64,000 bases of DNA from Pseudomonadota bacterium (GTDB lineage: Bacteria > Pseudomonadota > Gammaproteobacteria > Xanthomonadales > SZUA-38). The stretch is from contig JBCCCR010000006.1 of the NCBI GenBank assembly GCA_039033415.1, positions 124,001 through 188,000 of the forward strand, read 5' to 3'. The notes beneath the pieces were generated by a model. That model was not told where the DNA came from. It saw only the letters and a list, made by a program, of their open reading frames with translations, and ran no database searches. Of this stretch, positions 54,335-62,744 are shown one piece after another (positions within the stretch are counted from its first letter, which is position 1; each line of letters starts with the position of its first letter). Both the position numbers and the translations under genes were made by a program.

Positions 54335-55669
54335 ATGCCGGAAATGAGCAACGAGAAAGATCAGCAGCCAACGGCCGACGAGGCGCCGCCGCCCGAAGCG
54401 CCCGCCGGCGACACAGCCGCAGCTGACGCGGCCCCGCCGGATACCGAGACCACCAGTCCATCCGTCACCCAGGGCGCCGTCGACGACAGTGTTCCCGCCA
54501 GCGCCACGGAAAGCGGGCTGGCCGGTGACGTCGCCCCGGCCGAACCGACGGCCCTGGGGCAACTTGCCGAGCAGATGACCAGCGCCGACTCGTGGCTCCC
54601 GGAACAGCTGCAGCCGGCCTGGACCATGCTGCAGGACTTTCCGCTGCTTCGCGCTGCGCTGATCATCGTGCTGGGTATGGTGGCGGCCTACGTGGTTCGA
54701 TGGCTCGTACGCAACTCCATCGGGCGCCTGACTGGCCGCACCAACAGCACGCTGGACGACGAGGTGCTGCGGCACGTCTCCCGACCCGTGTTTCTGACGG
54801 TGCTCTACGCGGCGCTGGCGCTGGCGGTCATCAGCATGAACCTGAGCAGCGGGCTGACCGGCGTGCTGATCCGCGTCCTGTTCAGCTTGACGGTCCTGGT
54901 GTGGATGCTCGCCGGACTCAAGATCAGCTCGGCGGTGATCTCGACGCTGGCCAACATCAAAGACCGAGTGCCGCTGATTCAGCCGCGCACCATCCCGCTG
55001 TTCGACATTACCTCCAAGCTGCTGATCCTGCTGATCGGCAGCTACATGGTGCTACAGATCTGGGACGTCGACGCCACCGCCTGGCTGGCCTCGGCGGGCG
55101 TGGTGGGTATCGCGGTCGGTTTTGCCGCCAAAGACACGCTCGCGAACCTTTTTTCGGGTGTCTTTATTCTTGTCGACTCACCCTACAAGCTCGGCGACTA
55201 CGTCAATCTCGACAGCGGCGAACGCGGCATGGTGACTCACGTGGGCATGCGGAGCACGCGCCTGCTGACCCGTGACGACGTGGAGATCACCATCCCCAAC
55301 GCCGTGATTGCCAACGCCAAGATCGTCAACGAAAGCGCTGGCCGCTGGACCAAGCGGCGGATCCGAATCAAGGTGGGTGTGGCTTACGGCAGCGACCTGG
55401 AGCACGTGAGCAAAACGCTGATGACGGTCGCTGACGGACACCAGGAGGTGTGCCGCGAGCCGCGGGCGCGGGTGCGGATGCGCGCCTTTGGAGATTCAGC
55501 GCTGGATTTTGAGCTGCTGGCCTGGATTACCGAGCCCGAGCTGCGCGGCAAGATCACGCACGAACTGCTGATGGCGGTGTACAGCGCGTTCGACGAGGCC
55601 GATATCGAGATTCCGTACAACAAGCAGGATCTCTACATCAAAGAGTTTCCGGGAAAATCCCCCGCCTGA
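54335..55669 (+). CDS. MscS-family mechanosensitive ion channel
   Basis: About 444 residues. The first ~85 are an unusual Ala/Pro/Asp/Glu-rich, probably disordered region before three membrane helices (about 100-270). The pore helix and the beta domain are marked by VGIAVGFAAKDTLANLFSGV and DSPYKLGDYVNLDSGERG, then ITIPNAVIANAKIVN. It opens under membrane tension on osmotic downshock. Start uncertain: GTG 54317, ATG 54335 and ATG 54344 are all in frame, none with a strong binding site. Confidence 0.92.
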   Translation: MPEMSNEKDQQPTADEAPPPEAPAGDTAAADAAPPDTETTSPSVTQGAVDDSVPASATESGLAGDVAPAEPTALGQLAEQMTSADSWLPEQLQPAWTMLQDFPLLRAALIIVLGMVAAYVVRWLVRNSIGRLTGRTNSTLDDEVLRHVSRPVFLTVLYAALALAVISMNLSSGLTGVLIRVLFSLTVLVWMLAGLKISSAVISTLANIKDRVPLIQPRTIPLFDITSKLLILLIGSYMVLQIWDVDATAWLASAGVVGIAVGFAAKDTLANLFSGVFILVDSPYKLGDYVNLDSGERGMVTHVGMRSTRLLTRDDVEITIPNAVIANAKIVNESAGRWTKRRIRIKVGVAYGSDLEHVSKTLMTVADGHQEVCREPRARVRMRAFGDSALDFELLAWITEPELRGKITHELLMAVYSAFDEADIEIPYNKQDLYIKEFPGKSPA

Positions 55670-55699
55670 ACGGATCCAGCACCGCGCTTAGCCAACAAA

Positions 55700-56923
55700 C
55701 TAACGTGACTGGACACTAGACCGCTGTTGCACCAGCTTTGGCACCTTGCCGCCAAAGCCGGAAGCGTGCTGAATCAGCATGCCGCGCAGCCAGCCGGCCT
55801 GATTGATCGCCCTTGCGCCCAGCAGCCGCAGCCCTCGCCAGCCGGGCGTATCGCGTCCGTACATCCCCGCAATCTGATGCAGTGCCTCGATCATGATGGC
55901 GTTGTCGCTGCGCCGCCAGCGCGCGTAGCTGCGCAGGGTTTTTGGATCAGCAGCGCGACGCTTGAGGTCACGTCCCGTGGCCACAACCTCCGCCAGCGCC
56001 GCGGCGTCCGCCAGGCCGAGGTTGGCGCCCTGCCCGGCGAGCGGATGGACCACGTGAGCGGCGTCACCCACGAGCACAACCCGCCGTTTGACGTAGTCGG
56101 TGGCGTGCATGCGGTTCAGCGGAAACGCGCCGCGCTCACCGATGACGGTTACCTCGCCGACGCACCCTTGAGCGGCCTCCTCCAGCCGCTGCGAAAAGGC
56201 CTCATCGTCGCAGGCCAGCAGTTCTTTGGCCTCGGCTTCGGGCAGGCTCCAGACGATTGAGCTGCGGCGGTTGGCGAGCGGCAGAAAGGCCAGCGGACCG
56301 GTCGGCAAAAACCGCTGCCAAGCGGTGTCCTGGTGATCTTCCACCGCCACCGTGGCCACCACCCCGAGCTGACCGTAAGCGTGTCGATTGATGCCGATGC
56401 CCGCCAGCTCGCGCACCTTCGAGCGCGCCCCGTCCGCCGCGAAAATCAGATCAGCCTGAAGCGCCGTGCCGTCAGCGAGCGCAACCGTTGCGCCGCCTTC
56501 ACCCAACTCCAGCGTATCCACCTGCGTCCCAGACCACTGCCGAACCTGCGACTCGCCAGCCTGCCACAGGGCGGCCGCCACCAGCTCGTTTTCCAGCACG
56601 CAGCCGAGCTGGGCCATGCGGGCGTCGGCGGCACTGAAGGAGAGCCCCAGATCGATATCGGACTCCCAGACGTGCATGCGATCGAACCAGCCGAGGCGGT
56701 CCGCGGGCAAACGGTCCCAAACCTCCAGCCGCCGCAGCAGCTCAATCGCGGCCGGGTTGAGGGTCGAGACCCGCAGGGTCGGCCGGTCGTCCGGCAACGG
56801 CACGGCGGGCGGTGGCCCCGCCTCCACCAGCGCCACCTGCCAGCGGTCGCGCGCCAGCGCCAGCGCTGTAGCGTTGCCAACAATTCCACCGCCGACGACC
56901 ACCACGTCAAACCGTTCGCTCAT
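55700..56923 (-). CDS. ubiI: UbiH/UbiI-family FAD-dependent hydroxylase (ubiquinone synthesis)
   Basis: 407 residues. FAD-binding DVVVVGGGIVGNATALALA at the N-terminus, the DG motif ADGARSKVRELAGI and the second FAD motif LVGDAAHVVHPLAGQGANLGLAD are complete. These enzymes hydroxylate the ubiquinone ring; second place after ubiH suggests the C5 hydroxylase UbiI/VisC, as in E. coli pepP-ubiH-ubiI. Other members (UbiF, UbiL, UbiM) are close enough that the exact position hydroxylated is not certain. It overlaps ubiH by 4 bases. Confidence 0.85.
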   Translation of the reverse strand: MSERFDVVVVGGGIVGNATALALARDRWQVALVEAGPPPAVPLPDDRPTLRVSTLNPAAIELLRRLEVWDRLPADRLGWFDRMHVWESDIDLGLSFSAADARMAQLGCVLENELVAAALWQAGESQVRQWSGTQVDTLELGEGGATVALADGTALQADLIFAADGARSKVRELAGIGINRHAYGQLGVVATVAVEDHQDTAWQRFLPTGPLAFLPLANRRSSIVWSLPEAEAKELLACDDEAFSQRLEEAAQGCVGEVTVIGERGAFPLNRMHATDYVKRRVVLVGDAAHVVHPLAGQGANLGLADAAALAEVVATGRDLKRRAADPKTLRSYARWRRSDNAIMIEALHQIAGMYGRDTPGWRGLRLLGARAINQAGWLRGMLIQHASGFGGKVPKLVQQRSSVQSR

Positions 56924-58170
56924 CGCGTTGACTCCGCCAGCGCCATCATCGGCGGGCGCTGCCCGCCAAACCCCATGCCGCGGTGCGCAAGAGCACCGCG
57001 CAGCCCCGGCGCAAGCTGCAGCGCCAGCAGACCAGCGCTGCGCGCAAAGGCCACGGGGCCAAAGGATTGCGAGAAAGCCCGAACCATGCCGTCGGTGAAG
57101 GCCACCGTTCGGCTGACGTCGGGCTCCCGCCAGTCGGCGTAGGTCTGGAGCAGCGTCTCGTTCCCCGGGTCGTCACCCGACGCCGCAGCCTCGGTCAGGA
57201 GCTCGGTGAGCGCAGCGACATCCCGGAGCCCGAGGTTGAAGCCCTGGGCGGCCACCGGGTGAATGGTGTGAGCGGCATTGCCGACAATCACCGAGCGTCG
57301 CGCCACCGGCGAGGGCACCGTCAGTCTGGCCAGCGGATAGCTAGCCCGCACGCCGACTCGCTCGAGGTGGCCCAGACGGTAGCCGAAGCGCTCCTGCACC
57401 GCGGCGAGAAACTCGCGGTCGCTCATGGCCAGAATCGCTTCGGCGTCAGCGCTGTGGCAGCACCAGACAACGCCGCAGCGCCGCTCCACGTGCGGCAGCA
57501 TGGCGAGCGGGCCGGTATCGGTCATCCGTTCAAACGCCCGACCCTCGTGAAACTCCTGCGGCGTGACGTTGGCGATAATGGCGGTTTGGTCGTAGTCGTA
57601 GCGTTCGCTGGGGATTTTGATGGCGTCGCGTACACGAGACGCGGTTCCGTCCGCGCCGACCAGCAGCTGAGTGGCGATGGTGGTGTCAACGCCGTCGAGC
57701 AAGCAGGACACCCGAACGTCGCCAGCGTCAGCCTCAACGTCCGTCACCTCGCACGGCACCAGCAGGTCAACGCCGGGGCAACCCGGCAGGGTTTTGAGCA
57801 CCTGCTCACCGAGCCGCCGCGCCTGGACCACGTAGCCCAAGGCGTCCAGCCCTTCTTCCAGCGCACTGATGGTGACCAGGCCCGGCCCCCCTTTCTGCGT
57901 CACCTGCACGCTGCGGATCGGCGTGACGCCGGCGGTTGAACCATCCTCCGGGTGACGCTCGAGACCGGCCCATAGCCCGATGGCGCTGAGGATGTTGCGC
58001 GAGGCGAGCGACAGCGCCAGCGTTCGGTCGTCGTAGGTCGGCGGCGCTACCTCGCGAAAAGGCGCCCGCTCAAGCACCGCCACGCGCCAGTTGAGGCGCG
58101 CCAGCGCCAGCGCCAGGCTGGCACCGACGAGGCCCGCTCCGGCGATCACCACGTCGTAACGTTCACTCAT
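56920..58170 (-). CDS. ubiH: 2-octaprenyl-6-methoxyphenol hydroxylase UbiH
   Basis: 416 residues. FAD motif DVVIAGAGLVGASLALALA, the family segment DDRTLALS, GADGTASRVRDAI, and VGNAAHTIHPVAAQGFNLGLRD, where Asn replaces the usual Asp of GDAAH. That change is also seen in a number of UbiH sequences. Position between pepP and the second hydroxylase supports UbiH, which acts on C1 in ubiquinone synthesis. It overlaps both neighbours by 4 bases. Confidence 0.9.
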   Translation of the reverse strand: MSERYDVVIAGAGLVGASLALALARLNWRVAVLERAPFREVAPPTYDDRTLALSLASRNILSAIGLWAGLERHPEDGSTAGVTPIRSVQVTQKGGPGLVTISALEEGLDALGYVVQARRLGEQVLKTLPGCPGVDLLVPCEVTDVEADAGDVRVSCLLDGVDTTIATQLLVGADGTASRVRDAIKIPSERYDYDQTAIIANVTPQEFHEGRAFERMTDTGPLAMLPHVERRCGVVWCCHSADAEAILAMSDREFLAAVQERFGYRLGHLERVGVRASYPLARLTVPSPVARRSVIVGNAAHTIHPVAAQGFNLGLRDVAALTELLTEAAASGDDPGNETLLQTYADWREPDVSRTVAFTDGMVRAFSQSFGPVAFARSAGLLALQLAPGLRGALAHRGMGFGGQRPPMMALAESTR

Positions 58171-59462
58171 GCCATCAGTGCCTCAAGCTTGTCGACGGCT
58201 TTTGGTACGTCCGCCGACAACACCTCCGGACCGCGTTTGCGCAGGACAAGCGAGTCTTCGATCCGAATGCCGATGTTTCGGAAAGCCTTCGGGATATCCC
58301 GCTTGCCGTCGATGTAGACGCCCGGCTCGATCGTAAACGCCATACCGGCTTCCAGTTCACGCGGTTCGCCGTGGACCTCGTAGTCGCCCACGTCATGGAC
58401 GTCCATCCCCAGCCAGTGCCCGGTCTTGTGCATAAAAAACCGCTCATAGGCACGCCGCCGGATTGCGGTGTTCAGCCGGCCGGAGATGAGCTTGAGCTTG
58501 ATCAGGCCACGCGTGATCACCCGGACCGCCGCGTCGTGTGGCGCGAGCCAGCTGTTGCCTACCTGCGCCGCCTCAATCGCCGCCTCCTGGGCCTCGAGCA
58601 CCACCTCGTAGATCGCCCGCTGCTCCGGGCTGAAGCGTCCGTTGACCGGAAACGTGCGGGTGATGTCCGACGCATAGTGGTCATACTCCGCACCTGCGTC
58701 GATCAGCACCAGATCACCGTCCCGTAGCTCCGCCTGGCAGCGGATGTAGTGCAGCACGCAGGCGTTGCTGCCCCCGCCGACAATCGGCGCGTACGATTCG
58801 CACGCGTTGTGCTGGTGGAATATCCGGAGCAGCTCAGCGCGTAGCTGATACTCATTGACACCGGGTGCACACGCGCGGATGGCGGCAAGGTGCGCCCGGC
58901 TGGCGATCCGTGCCGAGCGGCGCATGGAGCGCATTTCCGCAGCGCTCTTATAGAGCCGCATGTCGTGCAGGTGATGGTCTAGCGAGACAAACTCCTCGGG
59001 CGGCCTGGCACCTTTGCGCTGCCGGCTGGTGCCGATCCATTCCATCACGCGCTGATCGAAGGCCGTTTCGCGGCCCAGCGGATAGAAGAGCCGCTCGTAT
59101 CCCTCCATGAGGTTGGGCAGGATGTCGTCGAGATCAGCCATGGGAAACGCGTCGTCCATACCAAACTCTTCGACGGCCCCCTTAAGACCTGCCATCGGGC
59201 CGTCCCACATTTCTTTTGTGGCGTCCTTTTGTCGGCAAAACAGGATGGCCTCACCGTCTTTACGCCCAGGCGCCAGCACCAGCAGCGCGTCCGGTTCGGA
59301 GAAGCCGGTCAGATAATAGAAGTCGCTATGTTGACGAAACGGAAATTCCACGTCGCCGTTGCGCAGCAGCGTGTGGGCTCCCGGGACAACCACGAGCGAT
59401 CCCTCACCCACCGTGCGCATGAGCTGGCGCCGGCGGCGAGCAAATTCAGCCGCGGCGATCAA
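58167..59462 (-). CDS. pepP: Xaa-Pro aminopeptidase P
   Basis: 431 residues (E. coli 441). N-terminal AMP_N domain (FARRRRQLM, HSDFYYLTGF), then the pita-bread domain with the dinuclear Mn site: LIDAGAEYDHYASDITRTFP (two Asp), HKTGHWLGMDVHDVG (His), FTIEPGVYI and GIRIEDSLV (two Glu). It removes N-terminal residues before proline. The order ygfB-pepP-ubiH-ubiI is that of E. coli, with 4-base overlaps throughout. Confidence 0.96.
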   Translation of the reverse strand: MIAAAEFARRRRQLMRTVGEGSLVVVPGAHTLLRNGDVEFPFRQHSDFYYLTGFSEPDALLVLAPGRKDGEAILFCRQKDATKEMWDGPMAGLKGAVEEFGMDDAFPMADLDDILPNLMEGYERLFYPLGRETAFDQRVMEWIGTSRQRKGARPPEEFVSLDHHLHDMRLYKSAAEMRSMRRSARIASRAHLAAIRACAPGVNEYQLRAELLRIFHQHNACESYAPIVGGGSNACVLHYIRCQAELRDGDLVLIDAGAEYDHYASDITRTFPVNGRFSPEQRAIYEVVLEAQEAAIEAAQVGNSWLAPHDAAVRVITRGLIKLKLISGRLNTAIRRRAYERFFMHKTGHWLGMDVHDVGDYEVHGEPRELEAGMAFTIEPGVYIDGKRDIPKAFRNIGIRIEDSLVLRKRGPEVLSADVPKAVDKLEALMA

Positions 59463-60019
59463 TGCAGTGGCGCTCCTTCCGGGGGACCGGCGGGACTCAG
59501 AGACTCAAACACCGTCATTGCGCCGAGCCGAACGTATTCGGCCAGCTCCCAATACTGTTCTTCCGCTTCCGGATCCGCGTCGTCGACCTCGGTATCCGCC
59601 CGGATCACTTCCGCCAGGTCGGTCACAAACTCGCCGACTTCGGGCGGCAGGAGATCCAGGTCGCTGGCCCGCTGACCAATGCCGGCCGAAAAGCCGGCGC
59701 TCCAGGCAACCAAAGCGGCGAGCCGGTCGGTCAGCGGCGCCTCGTCGTCGGGCACCAGCAGCAAAAAGGCAAAGTCTTGATCGCTCAGGTTGTCGCGGGT
59801 CCAGTCGAACATCCAGTAAAGAGACTGGCGCACCTCGCCGTCCAGCTCGTGCATTTCCAGGGAATCGCCGAGGGCCGCCCGCAGCCAGGCTTCCGGATCG
59901 GTCTCGGCGTCGAAACTCAGCAGCGCACATAAAACGCCATGCAGCTCCGCGGGGTTGAGCGCCATGGGAGTGCTGGAAAACTGCTCGCGAAGGGTATCGT
60001 AGTGAGGGGCGTCGGCCAT
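59459..60019 (-). CDS. ygfB: YgfB/YecA (UPF0149) family protein
   Basis: 186 residues from ATG 60019. LNPAELHGVLCALLSF and the acidic helices up to YVRLGAMTVFESL match UPF0149, a small all-helical family found next to pepP in Gammaproteobacteria. Pseudomonas YgfB is reported to affect a regulator of beta-lactam resistance, but the molecular role here is unknown. AGGGAG stands immediately before the ATG, which is tighter than usual. Confidence 0.92.
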   Translation of the reverse strand: MADAPHYDTLREQFSSTPMALNPAELHGVLCALLSFDAETDPEAWLRAALGDSLEMHELDGEVRQSLYWMFDWTRDNLSDQDFAFLLLVPDDEAPLTDRLAALVAWSAGFSAGIGQRASDLDLLPPEVGEFVTDLAEVIRADTEVDDADPEAEEQYWELAEYVRLGAMTVFESLSPAGPPEGAPLH

Positions 60020-60175
60020 CTCCCTATGGTACCAAGGGACGCTGCCCCATCGAACCCTAATGCGTGGCCACAACCCGGTCGGGTCGACGGCGAATCAGCA
60101 AAAACGTGAACAAAATCCGCAGTCTAGGAAAACAATCATTGACCTGGCTTTAAGCGCAATTTATGCTTTGGGGTT

Positions 60176-60400
60176 ATGGGGAAGATCGAACACGCAGTCG
60201 ACGATCTGCTGGCGGTTGAAAGCCGCATGGAAGACCTCCTGGGTGCGCTCCAGCGCCTCAAGGAGGAAAACCGCTCGCTTCGTGCCAGTCAGGAGTCTTT
60301 GGTCGCGGAGCGCGCCAACCTCGTGGCCAAAAACGAACAGGCCCGAACCCGGGTGGAAGCGATGATCTCGCGCCTGAAATCTCTGGAACAGAGTACGTGA
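60176..60400 (+). CDS. ZapB-like coiled-coil protein (TIGR02449 type)
   Basis: 74 residues, almost entirely a heptad-repeat coiled coil (VDDLLAVESRMEDLLGALQR, LKEENRSLRASQESLVAER). Proteins of this kind stand just before zapA in many Gammaproteobacteria and resemble ZapB, which links the Z-ring to the nucleoid. Divergent from ygfB and overlapping the GTG start of zapA by 4 bases. Confidence 0.88.
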   Translation: MGKIEHAVDDLLAVESRMEDLLGALQRLKEENRSLRASQESLVAERANLVAKNEQARTRVEAMISRLKSLEQST

Positions 60401-60693
60401 GCAGCAGCAAGGAAGCGGTCACCGTCAACGTGCTGGATCGGGAGTATCGGATCGCCTGTGATCCGGGCGAACGACGCCAATTGCTCGATGCGGCCGACTA
60501 CCTGGATCAGCAAATGCGGTCTATCCGCGACGGCGCCAACATCGTCGGGATGGAGAAAATTGCCGTGCTGGCCGGCCTCAACATCACCAATATGTTCCTC
60601 CAGGTCCAGCAGCGAGAAGAAACGATGTCAGGCAACGTCGCCGAACGCCTTAAGTCGCTGCGCGACCGACTGGAGTCCGAAGAGCTCACCTAA
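60397..60693 (+). CDS. zapA: Cell division protein ZapA
   Basis: 98 residues from GTG. VTVNVLDREYRIACDPGERR and LLDAADYLDQQMRSIRD are the ZapA globular head signature, followed by MEKIAVLAGLNITNMFLQVQ and a coiled-coil tail. It cross-links FtsZ filaments. The 6S RNA gene follows, as in E. coli. Confidence 0.96.
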   Translation: MSSSKEAVTVNVLDREYRIACDPGERRQLLDAADYLDQQMRSIRDGANIVGMEKIAVLAGLNITNMFLQVQQREETMSGNVAERLKSLRDRLESEELT

Positions 60694-60799
60694 CGCCGGG
60701 CTTCCGGCGTCAGACCATAGCTGTACGATCGATCTTCACTGCCCCGTCGCAACCAAGGGGAAGGGAGACGCAGTCGGCGGTTCCTTCACCTCGTCGTGG

Positions 60800-60805
60800 T
60801 ATACT
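60800..60805 (+). promoter_or_regulatory. -10 box of the 6S RNA promoter
   Basis: TATACT stands 7-8 bases before the predicted 5' end of 6S RNA. The -35 region (about 60777-60782) is poor. Confidence 0.5.
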
Positions 60806-60812
60806 TTGCGTA

Positions 60813-61005
60813 TGGGCTCCTCTGCGGTGTTCGATAGCGAGTCTGCATTTGCCTTGACCCTAGTTATTGTGACCACGGAGAAACAACGTTGTAACCAGTG
60901 TGCATGTCTGCCTTGCGCGGAAAGCCTAGGGTGCAGCCCGTTTCCCCACCTGAACCGACGGTTCAAGGTCGCTAATCTCGCAACGGCACAGGCGGAGGAT
61001 GCCCT
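60813..61005 (+). ncRNA. ssrS: 6S RNA
   Basis: The 305-bp gap between zapA and the 5-formyl-THF cyclo-ligase gene holds 6S RNA, the standard gammaproteobacterial position. The ends pair: GGGC (60814-60817) with GCCC (61001-61004), and CTCC with GGAG. Near the 3' end, TGAACCGACGGTTCAAGG closely matches the E. coli hairpin (TTGAACCAAGGGTTCAAGG), followed by GGCACAGGCGGAGG in place of the E. coli closing arm. About 193 bases long (E. coli 184). 6S RNA mimics an open promoter and holds sigma70 RNA polymerase in stationary phase. Exact ends are estimated. Its 3' end overlaps the ATG of the next gene. Confidence 0.9.
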
Positions 61006-61601
61006 CTCTTTCTCCTGCTGAAGCGAAAGCTGCAGAACGCCATCGCTGGCGCAGCCTGCGCCGAAGCCAGTCCGCTGAACATCGCAACGCCGCCAGTCGG
61101 CTGATCTGTGATCGCATCGTCGACCAGCCGGTTTTTCAGCGTGCGGCCCATATCGCCGCCTATCTGGCACTGGGTGACGAGGTCAACCTCAGCGGCCTGC
61201 TGGACCGCTGTCAGGCCTTAGGCAAACAAATCTGGCTCCCTCGCGTGACTGATCAGCACATGGCGTTTGCCGCCTACGACCCGCGGGAGCGCGGAGCGCT
61301 GATCAAGTCTCGCGTCGGCACGTACCAGCCCAAATCTGGGGCTCCGGTCCAATCCACCCAACGGCTCGACCTCGTCCTTTTGCCGCTGCTGGCTTTTACG
61401 CGCCGCGGCGATCGTCTCGGTATGGGGGGTGGTTACTACGACCGGACCTTTTCGTTTATGCTCCCCACCCGACCCGGCTCGGGTCCGGAGCTGGTCGGCG
61501 TTGCGTTTACCGTCCAGGAGGCCGAGCGCCTGCCCAGTGACCCCTGGGATGTGCCTCTGCATCACGTTGCCACCCAACAGGAATGGATTGACTGCAAATG
61601 A
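60999..61601 (+). CDS. ygfA: 5-formyltetrahydrofolate cyclo-ligase
   Basis: 200 residues: RHRWRSLRRSQSAEHRNAAS at the N-terminus and the signature RRGDRLGMGGGYYDRTFSF near residue 140. It converts 5-formyl-THF to methenyl-THF with ATP. GGAGG directly abuts the ATG at 60999, and both lie within the 3' arm of 6S RNA, so this gene may be translated from a transcript that includes 6S RNA, as described for E. coli ssrS-ygfA. Confidence 0.94.
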   Translation: MPSLSPAEAKAAERHRWRSLRRSQSAEHRNAASRLICDRIVDQPVFQRAAHIAAYLALGDEVNLSGLLDRCQALGKQIWLPRVTDQHMAFAAYDPRERGALIKSRVGTYQPKSGAPVQSTQRLDLVLLPLLAFTRRGDRLGMGGGYYDRTFSFMLPTRPGSGPELVGVAFTVQEAERLPSDPWDVPLHHVATQQEWIDCK

Positions 61602-62059
61602 AAAGATATTGGCTGGTCAAAAGCGAGCCTGACGAGTTCGGCATTGACGATCTCGCCGCCATGCCGAAGCAAACCGAACACTGGGACGGCGTGCGCAATT
61701 ACCAGGCGCGCAACACGATGCGCGACGACATGAAAAAAGGCGACGAGGTCTTTTTCTACCACTCGAACTGCGACATCCCGGGCATTGTCGGCCTCTGCAC
61801 CGTGGTGCGGGAGGCGTATCCCGATCACACCGCGTTCGACCCCGGAGACAAACACTACGACCCGAAGTCAGACCCCGACAACCCACGCTGGTTTATGGTC
61901 GACGTGAAGCTCAAACGTAAGCTGAAGCGCACCATTTCGCTCAAGGAGCTGAAGGCGCGGGATGACCTCGACGGCTTCGCCCTGACTCGCAAGGGCAACC
62001 GGCTGTCGGTCATGGAAGTGGACAAAGCCCACTTCAAGCTCATCCTTGGTCTGGAGTAG
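61598..62059 (+). CDS. EVE-domain protein
   Basis: 153 residues, single EVE (PUA-like) domain: YWLVKSEPDEFGIDDL, HWDGVRNYQARNTMRD, DEVFFYHSNCDIPGIVGLC. EVE domains bind modified bases in RNA or DNA. It overlaps the cyclo-ligase stop by 4 bases and precedes rpiA, an arrangement found in several Gammaproteobacteria. Function unproven. Confidence 0.92.
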   Translation: MKRYWLVKSEPDEFGIDDLAAMPKQTEHWDGVRNYQARNTMRDDMKKGDEVFFYHSNCDIPGIVGLCTVVREAYPDHTAFDPGDKHYDPKSDPDNPRWFMVDVKLKRKLKRTISLKELKARDDLDGFALTRKGNRLSVMEVDKAHFKLILGLE

Positions 62060-62062
62060 CGA

Positions 62063-62719
62063 GTGGTGGACCTCACCGCACTGAAACAGGAAGCCGCAAA
62101 GGCGGCGTTGAGCGAGCTTCGCAACGGCATGAAGCTCGGCGTTGGCACGGGTTCGACGGTCAACTGCTTTATCGACGCACTGGTCGACAGCGGGATGTCG
62201 TTCGACGCGGTATGCTCAAGCTCCGAGGCGACGACTGAACGGCTTCAAGCAGCGGGCTTCGAGGTCAGCGAGCTGAACGACGTCGGCGGCCTCGATCTGT
62301 ACGTTGACGGCGCCGACGAGGTCGACCCCCACAAGCGCCTGATCAAAGGCGGCGGAGCCGCGCTGACCCGGGAGAAAGTGGTCGCGGCATGTGCCGACCG
62401 GTTCGTCTGCATTGTCGACGCCAGCAAGGAAGTTGATGTCTTAGGACGCTTCCCGCTGCCGGTCGAGGTGATTCCCATGGCCCGCAGCTACGTCGCCCGC
62501 GAGCTGACGGCGCTGGGCGGGCGCCCGGAATATCGGACAGGTGTGGTGACAGACAACGGACAGCAGCTGCTGGACGTTCACAACCTGAGAATCGTCGACC
62601 CGGTCGGCCTGGAACAGACCATCAACGGGCTCGCCGGGGTGGTGACGGTAGGGCTGTTTGCGCAGCGGCCGGCCGACACCATCATCGTGGCGGCCCCGGA
62701 AGGCATCCGGACTCGCTAA
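62063..62719 (+). CDS. rpiA: Ribose-5-phosphate isomerase A
   Basis: 218 residues (E. coli 219) from [38 protein letters not shown] and ALTREKVVA are the active-site motifs. It interconverts ribose-5-phosphate and ribulose-5-phosphate in the pentose phosphate path. Three bases after the EVE gene. Confidence 0.96.
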   Translation: MVDLTALKQEAAKAALSELRNGMKLGVGTGSTVNCFIDALVDSGMSFDAVCSSSEATTERLQAAGFEVSELNDVGGLDLYVDGADEVDPHKRLIKGGGAALTREKVVAACADRFVCIVDASKEVDVLGRFPLPVEVIPMARSYVARELTALGGRPEYRTGVVTDNGQQLLDVHNLRIVDPVGLEQTINGLAGVVTVGLFAQRPADTIIVAAPEGIRTR

Positions 62720-62744
62720 CCGCCTACACCTGGTGGGCCGATCG

